64,000 bases of DNA from Paeniroseomonas aquatica (GTDB lineage Bacteria > Pseudomonadota > Alphaproteobacteria > Acetobacterales > Acetobacteraceae). The notes beneath the pieces are model-generated. The model was not told the origin of the DNA, ran no database searches, and worked only from the letters and a program-made list of their open reading frames with translations. Positions 19,212 to 28,155 of this stretch are shown piece by piece. Made by a program: the position numbers and the translations under genes. Each line of letters opens with the position of its first letter. The first letter of the stretch is position 1. The DNA lies in NCBI RefSeq assembly GCF_030409335.1, contig NZ_JAUFPN010000153.1, positions 258,695-322,694 of the forward strand. The letters are read 5' to 3'.

Positions 19212-20900
19212 ATGCCGCTCTACGATGACCCCACCGCCCGGCCGGACAGCACGGTCAACGTCGGCCCCCGCTTCACCTACCCCACCGCGGGGGACCACCA
19301 CTGGCAGGAGATGCGCCCCTTCGAGGCCCCGCGCGGGGACCCCGAGTGGCACGAGGTGCATGTCTATACCGACGCCATCTCCTATGCGCCCGGCGAGTGC
19401 GTGCAGTTCCACGGCAGCACCAATGCCGCGGCCTTCACCCTCGAGGTGATGCGGGACGGGCTGAAGCCCGAGGTGGTGCACCGCGCGGAGGGCCTGCCGG
19501 GCCGGGCCACGGCCATGCCGGCGGATGCCTACGAAGCCGGCTGCGGCTGGCCGGTGCTGCACCGCTGGACGCTGCCGGCCGGCCTGCCCTCGGGCTTCTA
19601 CCTGGTCGAGTCGACCGTCGCCCGGCGGCAGGGCGGCCGCTTCGTGCAGCACCACTTCTTCGTCGTGCGGCCGGCGGCCGGCGCCGCGGCGGGACGGCTG
19701 CTGCACGTGCTGCCCACCTGCACCTACACCGCTTACAACGACTGGGGCGGCGCCAACCACTACGGCGGCAGCCATGGCCCCGCCCGCAACGCCATGTCAC
19801 CGCTGCTGAGCCTGCAGCGGCCCTGGACGCGGGGCCTGGTGAAGCTGCCGGAGAATGCGCCGCGCATCTGCGCCACCACGCCTGAGCCGATGATGCCGCT
19901 GCGCTACGACTTCAAGGAATGGTCCTACGCCAACGGCTTCAGCTACTACTACGCGGCGACCGGCTGGGCGCAGTACGACCGGCACTTCGCGCTATGGGCC
20001 GAGCGCGAGGGCTATGCCGTCGACACCATCACCCAGACCGACCTGCACCTCCGCCCCGAGCTGCTGGATGGCTACGGCGGCGTCGTCATCGTCGGCCACG
20101 ACGAGTACTGGACGCGGGAGATGCGGCTCGCGGTCGAGAGCTACGTGGACCGCGGCGGCCATCTCGCCCGCTTCGGCGCCAACTTCACCTGGCAGGTCCG
20201 GCTGGAGGAGGAGGGCCGGCGCCAGGTCTGCCACAAGAGCAACGCCCACCGCACCGACCCGATCCGCGCGACCGGCGACGACACGCGGCTGACCAGCGCC
20301 TGGGAGGACCGGCACGTCCGCTGGCCCGGCGCCACCACCGTCGGGGTGAACGGCCTCGGCGGCACCTACGCGAACTGGGGCCGCTTCACCCCGCGCGGCA
20401 GCCGCGGCTTCACCGTCTACCGGCCGGAGCACTGGGCCTTCGCCGATACCGACCTCAGCTACGGCGACGTCTTCGGCGCCGAGGCCCGCATCTTCGGCTA
20501 CGAGGTGGATGGCGTCGACTACACCTTCCGCGACGGCCTGCCCTACCCGACGGGCAAGGACGGCACGCCGGACAGCGTCGAGATCCTGGCCATGACACCG
20601 GCGGTCATGGCCGAGGCTCCGCTCGAGAGCTACACGCTCCGCGCCTATGTCGGCGCGCACGACTGGTACGAGAAGGCCGAGATGATCCATGGCGTCGCCG
20701 ATGCGGCGACGCTGGCGAAATCCTACCATGGCTCCGGCATGATGGTGTCGATGCGGCGCGGCAAGGGCGAGGTGCTGACCGCCGCGAGCTGCGAGTGGGT
20801 GATGGGGCTGACGCGCGGCTGCGCCTATACCCAGCGGATCACCCGCACCATCCTCGACCGCTTCGGCGCCGCCCCCGCGCCCGGCCCGGGGGAGGGCTAG
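19212..20900 (+). CDS. N,N-dimethylformamidase large-subunit-like protein
   Basis: The 562-residue protein has no signal peptide and matches the C-terminal catalytic region of the N,N-dimethylformamidase beta (large) subunit family. Conserved stretches are LPTCTYTAYNDWGGANHYGG, LRYDFKEWSYANGFSYYY, the GVVIVGHDEYWTREMR segment, RGGHLARFGANFTWQVR and RGKGEVLTAASCEW. Characterised members use a mononuclear iron held by Tyr and Glu to hydrolyse formamides; most homologues are untested. No small subunit gene is nearby. It is translationally close to a solute-binding protein, which suggests hydrolysis of an imported amide or glycoside-like solute. Confidence 0.78.
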   Translation: MPLYDDPTARPDSTVNVGPRFTYPTAGDHHWQEMRPFEAPRGDPEWHEVHVYTDAISYAPGECVQFHGSTNAAAFTLEVMRDGLKPEVVHRAEGLPGRATAMPADAYEAGCGWPVLHRWTLPAGLPSGFYLVESTVARRQGGRFVQHHFFVVRPAAGAAAGRLLHVLPTCTYTAYNDWGGANHYGGSHGPARNAMSPLLSLQRPWTRGLVKLPENAPRICATTPEPMMPLRYDFKEWSYANGFSYYYAATGWAQYDRHFALWAEREGYAVDTITQTDLHLRPELLDGYGGVVIVGHDEYWTREMRLAVESYVDRGGHLARFGANFTWQVRLEEEGRRQVCHKSNAHRTDPIRATGDDTRLTSAWEDRHVRWPGATTVGVNGLGGTYANWGRFTPRGSRGFTVYRPEHWAFADTDLSYGDVFGAEARIFGYEVDGVDYTFRDGLPYPTGKDGTPDSVEILAMTPAVMAEAPLESYTLRAYVGAHDWYEKAEMIHGVADAATLAKSYHGSGMMVSMRRGKGEVLTAASCEWVMGLTRGCAYTQRITRTILDRFGAAPAPGPGEG

Positions 20901-20921
20901 CCCGGGCTTCGGCCGGCCGCC

Positions 20922-21485
20922 TCAGGGCTGGCCGGGCCGCTGCAGCGGCAGCATCCGGTCCAGCGTCCCGTCGCGCCGGACCGCGACATGCCAGACGGTG
21001 CCGGCGATATGCAGCAGCACCAGCCCGTAGACCGCGAACTGGGTCCAGACGTGGATGCGGTTGGCGATGATCCCGAGCGTCTCGTTCTTCGGCAGCCCCG
21101 GCAGGCCGAACAGGCCGAAGAAGGGCACCGGCTGGCCGTTGCCCGCCATCAGGTAGCCGGTTGCTGGCATCAGCAGCAGCACGGCATAGAGCAGCCAGTG
21201 GGTGGCCTGCGCCAGCCGCCGCGCCGCCGTGCCGGTCGCGGCCGGCAGCGGCGGCGGCGGATGCGCGGCGCGCCAGCTGAGCCGGGCGACGACCAGCAGG
21301 AAGATCATGATGCCGCAGGATTCGTGCAGCAGGTACCAGAACACCCGGATCGGGCCTTCGGGGAAATTCTCCGCCACCCAGACGAAGGGCAGCATGAGGC
21401 CGAGCAGCGCGGTCGTGACCCAGTGCAGCAGCTGCGCCATGCCGGTATAGCGCATCATGCCCGCCTCATCCTTGCTGTACGGCAT
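20922..21485 (-). CDS. Cytochrome b561-family di-heme membrane protein
   Basis: The 187-residue protein has four transmembrane helices. Candidate heme ligands are the His in MAQLLHWVTT, LLHESCGIMIF, ATHWLLYAVLLLMP and LLHIAGTVWHV. Bacterial b561 proteins shuttle electrons between quinols and periplasmic acceptors or superoxide. The ATG at 21485 was chosen because AGGGA lies just upstream and the protein then begins shortly before helix 1. The gene is convergent with the dimethylformamidase-like gene. Confidence 0.88.
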   Translation of the reverse strand: MPYSKDEAGMMRYTGMAQLLHWVTTALLGLMLPFVWVAENFPEGPIRVFWYLLHESCGIMIFLLVVARLSWRAAHPPPPLPAATGTAARRLAQATHWLLYAVLLLMPATGYLMAGNGQPVPFFGLFGLPGLPKNETLGIIANRIHVWTQFAVYGLVLLHIAGTVWHVAVRRDGTLDRMLPLQRPGQP

Positions 21486-21595
21486 GCGCCATCCCTGGAG
21501 TTTCGTGGTGACAGGCCGGCCCGGGCCGCCCGGCGCCGGCGCGGCGCCCGGCCCCGCGGGCAAGGGCTCGGGCCGGGATGAGCGGGAGAGCAGGC

Positions 21596-22465
21596 ATGGA
21601 TGATAGTGCGGTCAGTGTCCTCACCCTGGTCAAGGGCCGCGAGCGCCATCTGCGCAACCTGCTGGCCGGGCTGGCGGCGGGAACGCGGCGGCCGGATCGA
21701 TGCGTCGTCGTCGACATGGGCGAGCAGCCGGTCGAGCTTTCGGCGCTGCCCTTCCCGGTCACCCTGCACCGCATGCCGCAGCCCGGGCTGCCGCTGGCCG
21801 CGGCGCGCAACGCCGCGGCGCGGCTGGCCGGGACGCCGGGGCTGGTCTTCCTCGACGTCGACTGCATCCCGGCGCCGGATCTCGTCGCCGGCCTGGCCCG
21901 GGATGTCGCCGGCGCGGCGGCGCTGATCTGCTGCGAGGTGCTCTATCTCCCGGCCGAGGCGGCCTCGGCCGGCCTCGACCCGCGGCGCCTCCGCGCCCTC
22001 GGCCGGCGCCATCCGCTGCGGCAATTCCCCGGGACCGGGCTGCGGCCGGAGGCCAATGCCGGGCTGTTCTGGTCGCTGGCCTTCGCCACCCGCCGCGCCG
22101 TCTTCGAGCGGCTCGGCGGCTTCGACGAGGCCTATGTCGGCTATGGCGCGGAGGATACCGACCTCGCCTTCCGCGCCCGCGACGCCGGCGTGCCGCTGCT
22201 CTTCACCGCCAGCACCTGCGCCTTCCACCAGTACCATCCGGTCTACGACCCGCCGCTGCAGCACTTCGCCGACATCATCGCCAATGCGGACCGCTTCCGG
22301 CGGCAGCATGGCATCTGGCCGATGGACGGCTGGCTGCGGGCCTTCGCCGCCATGGGGCTGATCGCGCCGCCGCCGGCCGAGGGGGGGCTGACGCTGCTGC
22401 GGCATCCCACCGCCGCGGAGGTCGCCGCCGCCGCCCGGCCGCCGGCCGAGGCCTACGGTCCATAG
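21596..22465 (+). CDS. Family 2 glycosyltransferase (galactosyltransferase-type C-terminus)
   Basis: The 289-residue GT-A protein has SVLTLVKGRERHLRNLL at the N-terminus, FLDVDCIP as the DxD-type metal site (about residue 87), and the C-terminal GGFDEAYVGYGAEDTDLAFR motif that carries the catalytic acid region. It transfers a sugar from a nucleotide sugar; acceptor and sugar are unknown. The ATG at 21596 follows GCGGGAGAG. Its 3' end overlaps the convergent GT-B gene by 13 bases within a hairpin. Confidence 0.87.
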   Translation: MDDSAVSVLTLVKGRERHLRNLLAGLAAGTRRPDRCVVVDMGEQPVELSALPFPVTLHRMPQPGLPLAAARNAAARLAGTPGLVFLDVDCIPAPDLVAGLARDVAGAAALICCEVLYLPAEAASAGLDPRRLRALGRRHPLRQFPGTGLRPEANAGLFWSLAFATRRAVFERLGGFDEAYVGYGAEDTDLAFRARDAGVPLLFTASTCAFHQYHPVYDPPLQHFADIIANADRFRRQHGIWPMDGWLRAFAAMGLIAPPPAEGGLTLLRHPTAAEVAAAARPPAEAYGP

Positions 22466-22473
22466 GCTTCGGC
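22445..22473. terminator. Shared palindrome at the overlapping 3' ends of two convergent genes
   Basis: GCCGAGGCCTA and TAGGCTTCGGC form an 11-bp inverted repeat (one G/T pair) around CGGTCCA. Both stop codons lie inside it, TAG at 22463-22465 on plus and at 22455-22453 on minus. It may terminate transcription from both sides, although no T-tract is present. Confidence 0.55.
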
Positions 22474-23493
22474 GCGATCGGCCGCGGCATCGATGAAGAC
22501 CGCGGCCCGGTCCAGCGCGTCCGGGTCGTGCAACGCGGCGATCCGGCCGGGGTCGAGGGCCGCCGCCTCGCGCAGCAGGGCGGGCCAGGCGGCGGCCGCC
22601 GGCCAGGCGGGCCGCACCACGGCGGCGCCGAGGCCGGCGAGGCGCGCCGCCTTCTCCGCCTGCTCGCCGAAGGGGCGGGGCTCCGGCAGGCAGAGGAAGC
22701 GCTTGCCGAGCGCCGCCACCTCGGCGACCAGCCCGTCGCCGGCGCCGCCGATGACCAGGTCGGCGCCGGCGAGGATGGCCTGGGCATCCGCCCGCCAGCC
22801 CAGCAGGGCCAGGTTGACGGGCGGCGCGGCGTCCGCGGGCACCACCGGGCCGAGCACCCGCCAGGCGTGGTCCGGGGTCGCCCGCGCGGCCGCCGCCAGG
22901 GCGGCGCCGTCGCCGCCGCCGCCGCCCCGGCCGAAGACGACGACGATCCCGCCGCCCTCCGTGGCGGGCGGGGCGGGGACGGCCAGGAAGCCGGTATGGA
23001 CGGACTTCCGCAGGACCCAGGCCGGGGTGCCGCTGGACTCCAGCGGGGCCGGGAAGGGGGCGATCAGCGCCTCGGCGGCCCGGAAGGCGGCGAGGTGCGG
23101 CGGGTCCTCGCGCCGCCCGTTGAGCCGGACATAGAGGAAGGGCGTGGCGCAGAGGCGGGACAGCAGGGCGACCTCGACCGAGACGTCCACCACCAGCAGG
23201 GCCGGGCGCCGGGCGGCGATCCAGCCGGCGATGGCGGCGGCGCGGCGCCGCGTCCCCTCATGCCCGAGCGGGGCGTAGTGCAGCCCCGGCACGCCGGCGA
23301 GGTCGCCGTGCCGGGCCGGGTCCCGGACGGCATCGTCGGGCAGGTCGAGGACGGGGCAGGGGGCCCGCGCCCGCTGGTCCGCCGGGATGGTGCCGAGCAG
23401 CACGCAGGGGCGCCGCAGCCGCCGGGCCAGCGCCGTGGCGCGCTGCCAGTGCCCGATGCCCTGGTGGTGCAGGTAGTAGCCGACCGGCCTCAT
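22453..23493 (-). CDS. GT-B glycosyltransferase (GT28/MurG-like)
   Basis: The 346-residue protein has two Rossmann halves. The N-terminal GYYLHHQGIGHWQRA loop resembles the acceptor-site GxGH loop of MurG-type enzymes. The C-terminal IGGAGDGLVAEVAALGKRF and PEPRPFGEQAEKAARL segments are the nucleotide-sugar site. The substrate is unknown. The ATG at 23493 overlaps the stop of the upstream family 4 glycosyltransferase (ATGA), so both are translated together. Together with the family 2 enzyme on the opposite strand, it marks a small glycan locus. Confidence 0.82.
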   Translation of the reverse strand: MRPVGYYLHHQGIGHWQRATALARRLRRPCVLLGTIPADQRARAPCPVLDLPDDAVRDPARHGDLAGVPGLHYAPLGHEGTRRRAAAIAGWIAARRPALLVVDVSVEVALLSRLCATPFLYVRLNGRREDPPHLAAFRAAEALIAPFPAPLESSGTPAWVLRKSVHTGFLAVPAPPATEGGGIVVVFGRGGGGGDGAALAAAARATPDHAWRVLGPVVPADAAPPVNLALLGWRADAQAILAGADLVIGGAGDGLVAEVAALGKRFLCLPEPRPFGEQAEKAARLAGLGAAVVRPAWPAAAAWPALLREAAALDPGRIAALHDPDALDRAAVFIDAAADRAEAYGP

Positions 23494-24587
23494 CCGAGGC
23501 CGGCCATGGCGGGCACCGCGGCCCGCGTCCGGCCGCCGTGGAAGCGGGCGATCTCGTCGTGGTAGAGGCGCTCGTATCGGTCCACCATCACCGCGGCGTC
23601 GCACTGGGCTTCCGCGCGGCTGCGGCAGGCGCTGCGGGAGAGGGCCGCCGCCGCCGGGATGGCGCGGGCCAGGGCCTCGACGTCATCGGCGGGGACGAGG
23701 CGGCCGGTGCGGGCATCGAGCAGGTCCGGCAGGGCGCCGCGGGCGAAGCCGGCGACCGGCGTGCCGCAGGCCAACGCCTCGGCGACGACCAGGCCGTAGG
23801 CCTCCTCCCAGCAGGGGGTCACCAGGCTGACGGACGCCCGCGCCACCTCCTGCACCAGCTCCGGATGGCCGAGATGGCCGACATAGACGATGTCGCCGCC
23901 GAGCGCCGGCGCGACGAAGCCCTCCCAGTAGGCCCGGTCCTCGATCGGCCCCAGGATCCGCAGCGGCATGCGCGCGAGGCGCGCGGCGGCGATCGCCAGG
24001 TGCAGCCCCTTCTCCGGCACAAGCCGGCCGCTCCAGACGGCCCGCGGCATGGCCGGCGGCTCGAGGCGGGCGCGGAACAGCCCGAGGTCGATGCCGTTCG
24101 GGATTGTGTCGGTCACCGGAACGATCGGCTGCCAGAGGCGCCGCATCGCCGCCGACACCGCCACGAAGCGCAGCGGGCGCTGAGGCGGCGCGGCGGCCGC
24201 GGCCTCCAGCTCCTCGAAGGGCGGGCAGTGCAGCGTCGTCACCATGGCAGCCGGGATGCGGTCCGCCCGGTCCAGCGGGAGGTAGTGCAGCGAATTGTTG
24301 TGGACCAAGTCGAAGCCGCCGCGCTCGAGGCGCCCGACGATGCGGGCATAGGCCGCATGCTCCACCCGCGCGGTGACCGCGGCCTCCTGCAGCGTCGCCG
24401 GCGTGCCGGTCGGCGTGCAGATGGCCTGCAGATCGCAGACGGGGTCCGAGCCGGCGGCGGCGAAGAGCGTCACCCGGTGGCCGCGGGCCTGCAGGTGGCG
24501 GACCAGGAGATGGGTCTGGGCCTCGAGGCCGCCGGCGAAGGGCTCGGCGATGGGATGCTTGAGATGGGACAGGACCGCGATCCTCAC
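23490..24587 (-). CDS. Family 4 glycosyltransferase
   Basis: This 365-residue GT-B protein opens VRIAVLSHLKHPIAEPFAGG, the usual GT4 start with a glycine-rich loop. The donor site is visible as WSGRLVPEKGLHLAI and the EAYGLVVAEALACGTPVAGF motif (E-x7-E) near residue 270. It probably adds a sugar to an envelope glycan or lipid. GTG at 24587 is preferred because it begins directly at the first beta strand; an upstream in-frame ATG (24620) would add 11 residues. It lies 85 bases downstream of fdhD. Confidence 0.85.
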   Translation of the reverse strand: MRIAVLSHLKHPIAEPFAGGLEAQTHLLVRHLQARGHRVTLFAAAGSDPVCDLQAICTPTGTPATLQEAAVTARVEHAAYARIVGRLERGGFDLVHNNSLHYLPLDRADRIPAAMVTTLHCPPFEELEAAAAAPPQRPLRFVAVSAAMRRLWQPIVPVTDTIPNGIDLGLFRARLEPPAMPRAVWSGRLVPEKGLHLAIAAARLARMPLRILGPIEDRAYWEGFVAPALGGDIVYVGHLGHPELVQEVARASVSLVTPCWEEAYGLVVAEALACGTPVAGFARGALPDLLDARTGRLVPADDVEALARAIPAAAALSRSACRSRAEAQCDAAVMVDRYERLYHDEIARFHGGRTRAAVPAMAGLG

Positions 24588-24672
24588 GCGCCACCGACCA
24601 TGGGCCCCAGCCCCTTCCATCGGCCGGCCCGGCCCGCGATCCGGCGGAGGCGACCCCCGAGCTGGCCTGCCA

Positions 24673-25506
24673 TCAGCTGCCGATGACCCGGACCGGATGG
24701 GTGAAGACCTCGAAGCCGCTGCCGCGTGCGACCGCGACGAGGGTGACGCCGCAGGCCTCCGCCGTGCGTACCGCCAGCGCGGTCGGCGCGGAGACGGCGG
24801 CGATCACCGGCGCGCCGATCCGCGCCGCCTTCTGCACCATCTCCACCGAGACGCGGCTGGTGAGCGCGATCAGCCCGCCCGCGCCGGCCTCGCCGGCTCG
24901 CGCCAGGGCCCCGGCGAGCTTGTCCAGCGCGTTGTGCCGGCCGACATCCTCGCGGATGGCGACCAGCCCGTGGTCCGGGCGCCAGAAGGCCGCGGCATGC
25001 ACCGCGCGGGCATCCCGGTTCATCGCCTGGGCCTCGGCCAGGGCCGCCATCGCCGCCTCGATCGCCCCGGGCCAGAGCCGCAGCGCGGAGCGCACCGGCG
25101 GCACCGCCCGCGCCGCCTCCTCCAGCGACTGGATGCCGCAGAGGCCGCAGCCCACGGGTCCGGCCAGGGCCCGGCGTCGCCCCAGCTGGCGCAGCCCGCT
25201 CTCCTCGGCGAGCCGCATCCGCACCTCGCAGCCGAGCGCGCCGCGCGGCACCACCTCCAGCTCCTCGATGGCGCCGGCGGCGGAGACGATAGCCTCGGTC
25301 AGGGAGAAGCCGAGGGCGAAGTCCTCCAGGTCCGCGGGGCTGGCCATCATCACCGCATGCGTGGCCCCGTCGTAGACCAGCGCCACCGCGGTCTCCTCGG
25401 CCAGGACCCGCTCGCCCGGGAAGAGCGAGGTGCCGGAGACGGCGACGCGCGGCAGGGTGGCCAGGGGAGGGGCCAGGGGAGGGGCCAGGGGCGGGGCCAA
25501 GCTCAT
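24673..25506 (-). CDS. fdhD: Formate dehydrogenase accessory sulfurtransferase FdhD
   Basis: FdhD transfers sulfur to the molybdenum cofactor of formate-dehydrogenase-like enzymes. The 277-residue protein has the conserved Cys loop GCGLCGIQSLEE (about residues 126-137), the MASPADLEDFALGFSLTE segment, REDVGRHNALDK, and SRVSVEMVQKAARIG. The ATG at 25506 overlaps the oxidoreductase stop (ATGA), coupling it to its client. The first residues form a repeated LAPP array encoded by a 12-base tandem repeat. Confidence 0.95.
   Translation of the reverse strand: MSLAPPLAPPLAPPLATLPRVAVSGTSLFPGERVLAEETAVALVYDGATHAVMMASPADLEDFALGFSLTEAIVSAAGAIEELEVVPRGALGCEVRMRLAEESGLRQLGRRRALAGPVGCGLCGIQSLEEAARAVPPVRSALRLWPGAIEAAMAALAEAQAMNRDARAVHAAAFWRPDHGLVAIREDVGRHNALDKLAGALARAGEAGAGGLIALTSRVSVEMVQKAARIGAPVIAAVSAPTALAVRTAEACGVTLVAVARGSGFEVFTHPVRVIGS
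25459..25500. repeat. 12-base tandem repeat encoding an LAPP array in FdhD
   Basis: Three near-identical units (GGCCAGGGGAGG, the same again, then GGCCAGGGGCGG) and a partial fourth lie immediately after the fdhD start codon. Each codes for Leu-Ala-Pro-Pro. Being a multiple of three, copy-number change keeps the frame. Confidence 0.85.
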
Positions 25507-27800
25507 GCGGCGGCCATGGCCTGCAGCCGGACCGGGATCGACTTGGCGGCCGGCACCTTGCTGTGCTCGGCATGGTGCCAGAGCGGGATCAGCGGGTTGC
25601 ACTCGGGGTAGTAGGCGGCGCAGCAGCCGGCCGGGATATCGTAGTAGGTCACCCGGAAGCCCTCGACGCGGCGGGGGATGCCGTCCTCCACCGCCGTGGC
25701 CAGGGCCACCGCCGCGCCGTCCGCGAGGCCGAGCCGCGCCGCGTCGCCGGCATTCATGAACAGCACCATCCGGGTGCCGCTGACCCCGCGGAAGCGGTCG
25801 TCGTAGCCGTAGATGGTGGTGTTGAACTGGTCGTTGGAGCGGATCGTGATGAGCTGCAGCACGTCCGGCTGCGGCGCCACCGCGGTGTCGGGGTTTTCCT
25901 CGAGGGAGGCGGGGGTGAGGAAATTCGCCTTGCCCGTTTCGGTCTTCCATTCCCGCTGCCGGGCCGGGAGCGGCCGGTGGAAGCCGCTGCCTTCGAAGAC
26001 GCGGGTGTTGAAGCCCGCAAAGGTCTCCGGGTAGGTCGCCTCGATGGCATCGCGCACGCGGCCGTAGTCCGCCACCCAGTCAGCCCAGGGCAGGCGCGGG
26101 TTGGGGGGCAGCGTCGCCTGGGCGATGCCGGCGACGATCGCCGGCTCGGAGCGCAGCTCCGGCCCGGCCGGCGCCACCTGGCCGCGGCTCGGGTGGATCT
26201 TGGTCATGGTGTCCTCGCAGGTGACCGACTGCGGCCCCGCCGCCTGCTCATCCACCTCGATCCGCCCGAGGCAGGGCAGCAGGTAGGCGACCTCGCCGTT
26301 GACGAGGTGGCTCCGGTTCAGCTTGGTCGAGATCTGCACCGTCAGCCGCAGCCGGGGCCAGGCTTCCTCCATCGCCGCCGTCTCCGGCACCGCGCGGATG
26401 AAATTGCCGCCGAGGCTCAGGAAGGCGCGGACCGTCCCGGCGATGATGCCCTCGCAGGCCTCGACCGTGTTCAGCCCGGACTCGCGCGGCGGCGTGAAGC
26501 CGTATTGCTCGGCCAGCCGGTCGAGCGGCACCAGCTCCGGCTTCTCGCTGATGCCGACGGTGCGTTGGCCCTGGACGTTGGAGTGCCCGCGCACCGGCAG
26601 CACGCCGGCGCCGGGCTTGCCGATGTTGCCGCGCAGCAGCAGCAGGTTGACCACCATGCGCACGTTCTCGACGCCGGTGCGGTGCTGCGTCAGCCCCATG
26701 CCGTAGACGGCGATGGCCGACCCGCTGCGGGCGTAGATCGCCGCGGTCTCGGCCAGCGCGGCGCGGCCGAGGCCGGAGCGCGCCTCGAGCGCCGCCCAGT
26801 CGGCGGCGCGGGCCGCGGCGGCGAAGGCGCCGAAGCCGTGGGTGTGCTCGGCGATGAAGGCATGGTCGATCCAGGGCGCCGTCCCGGCCGCCGCCGCCGC
26901 GTCGTCGCCCTCGAGCAGCGCCTTGCAGATGCCGAGGATGGCGGCGATGTCGCCGCCGGCCTTGACCTGGTGGTAGTGCGAGGAGATGCGCGTCTCCGAC
27001 CGGGTGAGCATCTCGCGCGGCGACTGGGGATTGGTGAAGCGCTCCCAGCCGCGCTCCCGTAGCGGGTTGAAGGTGATCATCGGGACGCCGCGCTTCGCCG
27101 CCTCCTGCAGCGGGTGCAGCATGCGCGGGCTGTTGGTGCCGACGTTCTGCCCGAAGGAGAGGATCAGCTCGGTCCGCTTGAAATCCTCGAGCAGGATGGT
27201 GCCGACCGGCGCGCCGATCGACTCCGGCAGGCCGACCGAGGTGCTCTCGTGGCACATGTTGGAACTGTCGGGCAGGTTGTTGTGGCCGTAGAGCCTGGCG
27301 AAGAGGCCCCACATGTAGGAGGTCTCCAGCGAGGCGCGGCCGGAGGCGTAGAAGACGGTGCTGCGGGGCTCGAGCGCCCGCAGCTCCGCGCCGATCTCGC
27401 GGAAGGCCGCCTCCCAGGACACCGGCACCCAGCGGTCGCTCGCGTGGTCGAGGCGCATCGGGCGCAGCAGGCGGCCCTCGGCCTCGAGGTCGTGGTCGGT
27501 CCAGCCGCGCAGCTCGCTCACCGTGTGCCGGGCGAAGAAGTCGTCCGGCACGCGCCTGCGGGTGATCTCCCAGGCCGTCGCCTTGGCGCCGTTCTCGCAG
27601 TACTCGAAGGTCGCGGCCTCGTCGGGCTTGGCCCAGGAGCAGGAGACGCAGGAGTACCCCTCCGGCTTGTTCTGCCGCAGCAGGGTGGCATTGCCGGTGG
27701 CCAGCCGCTGCTGCTTGGTCAGGACGCTCTCGACCGAGCGGAGCGAGCCCCAGCCGCCTGCGGGACCGGTGTAGGGTCTGATCCGGATCTTCTCGCTCAT
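25503..27800 (-). CDS. FdhF/YdeP family molybdopterin oxidoreductase
   Basis: The 765-residue cytoplasmic protein belongs to the YdeP branch of bis-MGD oxidoreductases, which is formate-dehydrogenase-like but of uncertain substrate. Visible are the shortened Cys region YSCVSCSW with a later Cys in EYCENGAKA, the domain with SNMCHESTSVGLPESIG, SFGQNVGTNSPRM, the GKPGAGVLPVRGHSNVQG segment, and a C-terminal molydop-binding domain (NDQFNTTIYGYDDRFRGV). No Tat signal is present. It is followed by fdhD with a 4-base overlap. The start has AGAGG upstream. Confidence 0.88.
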   Translation of the reverse strand: MSEKIRIRPYTGPAGGWGSLRSVESVLTKQQRLATGNATLLRQNKPEGYSCVSCSWAKPDEAATFEYCENGAKATAWEITRRRVPDDFFARHTVSELRGWTDHDLEAEGRLLRPMRLDHASDRWVPVSWEAAFREIGAELRALEPRSTVFYASGRASLETSYMWGLFARLYGHNNLPDSSNMCHESTSVGLPESIGAPVGTILLEDFKRTELILSFGQNVGTNSPRMLHPLQEAAKRGVPMITFNPLRERGWERFTNPQSPREMLTRSETRISSHYHQVKAGGDIAAILGICKALLEGDDAAAAAGTAPWIDHAFIAEHTHGFGAFAAAARAADWAALEARSGLGRAALAETAAIYARSGSAIAVYGMGLTQHRTGVENVRMVVNLLLLRGNIGKPGAGVLPVRGHSNVQGQRTVGISEKPELVPLDRLAEQYGFTPPRESGLNTVEACEGIIAGTVRAFLSLGGNFIRAVPETAAMEEAWPRLRLTVQISTKLNRSHLVNGEVAYLLPCLGRIEVDEQAAGPQSVTCEDTMTKIHPSRGQVAPAGPELRSEPAIVAGIAQATLPPNPRLPWADWVADYGRVRDAIEATYPETFAGFNTRVFEGSGFHRPLPARQREWKTETGKANFLTPASLEENPDTAVAPQPDVLQLITIRSNDQFNTTIYGYDDRFRGVSGTRMVLFMNAGDAARLGLADGAAVALATAVEDGIPRRVEGFRVTYYDIPAGCCAAYYPECNPLIPLWHHAEHSKVPAAKSIPVRLQAMAAA

Positions 27801-28134
27801 GTCGGCCTCTGTGCCACGTCCCGGGAGGGCGCCGCTGTTCGGGGGAGGGGGGTCAGGCCGGCCGGCCCGTGGCAGCAGCCCGCGGCGCATCGGGCGAAGG
27901 GCCGGCGGGGACTGCCGGATGCCGATCGGGAGTATCCGCCACCATGCTGCAACCCCTGGGCGCTGCGACCGGGGAAGCCTTCCCGCCCCGGCGCCGATGG
28001 GGGGAAGGCGACCCATGCGTCCTGACGGCCATGCGGTCGCCGGGACAAGCGCCACGGGCCCGGCTTCGTTCCCGCCCGGCGCCGCACCGCGGCGTGCCGG
28101 CGCATGACGGTGCAGTCAGGGGCTGCATTGTCAT
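27801..28134. other. Intergenic region between the oxidoreductase gene and the metE control region
   Basis: About 330 bases lie between the minus-strand oxidoreductase start and the metE operator. Reading frames here show no conserved motif or ribosome binding site and look like high-GC noise. It must hold the oxidoreductase promoter, which I could not place. A small inverted repeat TGCAG...CTGCA lies near 28111-28127. Confidence 0.5.
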
Positions 28135-28150
28135 ATAAGGATATGTTTAT
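28135..28150. promoter_or_regulatory. AT-rich operator-like dyad upstream of metE
   Basis: ATAAGGATATGTTTAT is a 16-base partial dyad with the pattern ATAA-N2-ATAT-N2-TTAT, placed 5 bases before the -35 hexamer of the metE leader promoter. Its shape is that of ArsR/SmtB-type operators. An ArsR-family regulator (SahR) is known for proteobacterial methionine genes, so that class is the natural guess, by inference only. Confidence 0.45.
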
Positions 28151-28155
28151 GTCTG

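Noticed and set aside
25503..27800. Calling the oxidoreductase a true NAD- or respiratory formate dehydrogenase
   Set aside because: The reduced Cys region, the lack of partner subunits and the YdeP-like motifs argue for the uncharacterised FdhF/YdeP branch.
27799..28107. Small open frames on both strands between the oxidoreductase gene and metE
   Set aside because: They are Arg/Pro/Gly-rich, lack ribosome binding sites and mirror each other on opposite strands, as expected for non-coding GC-rich DNA.
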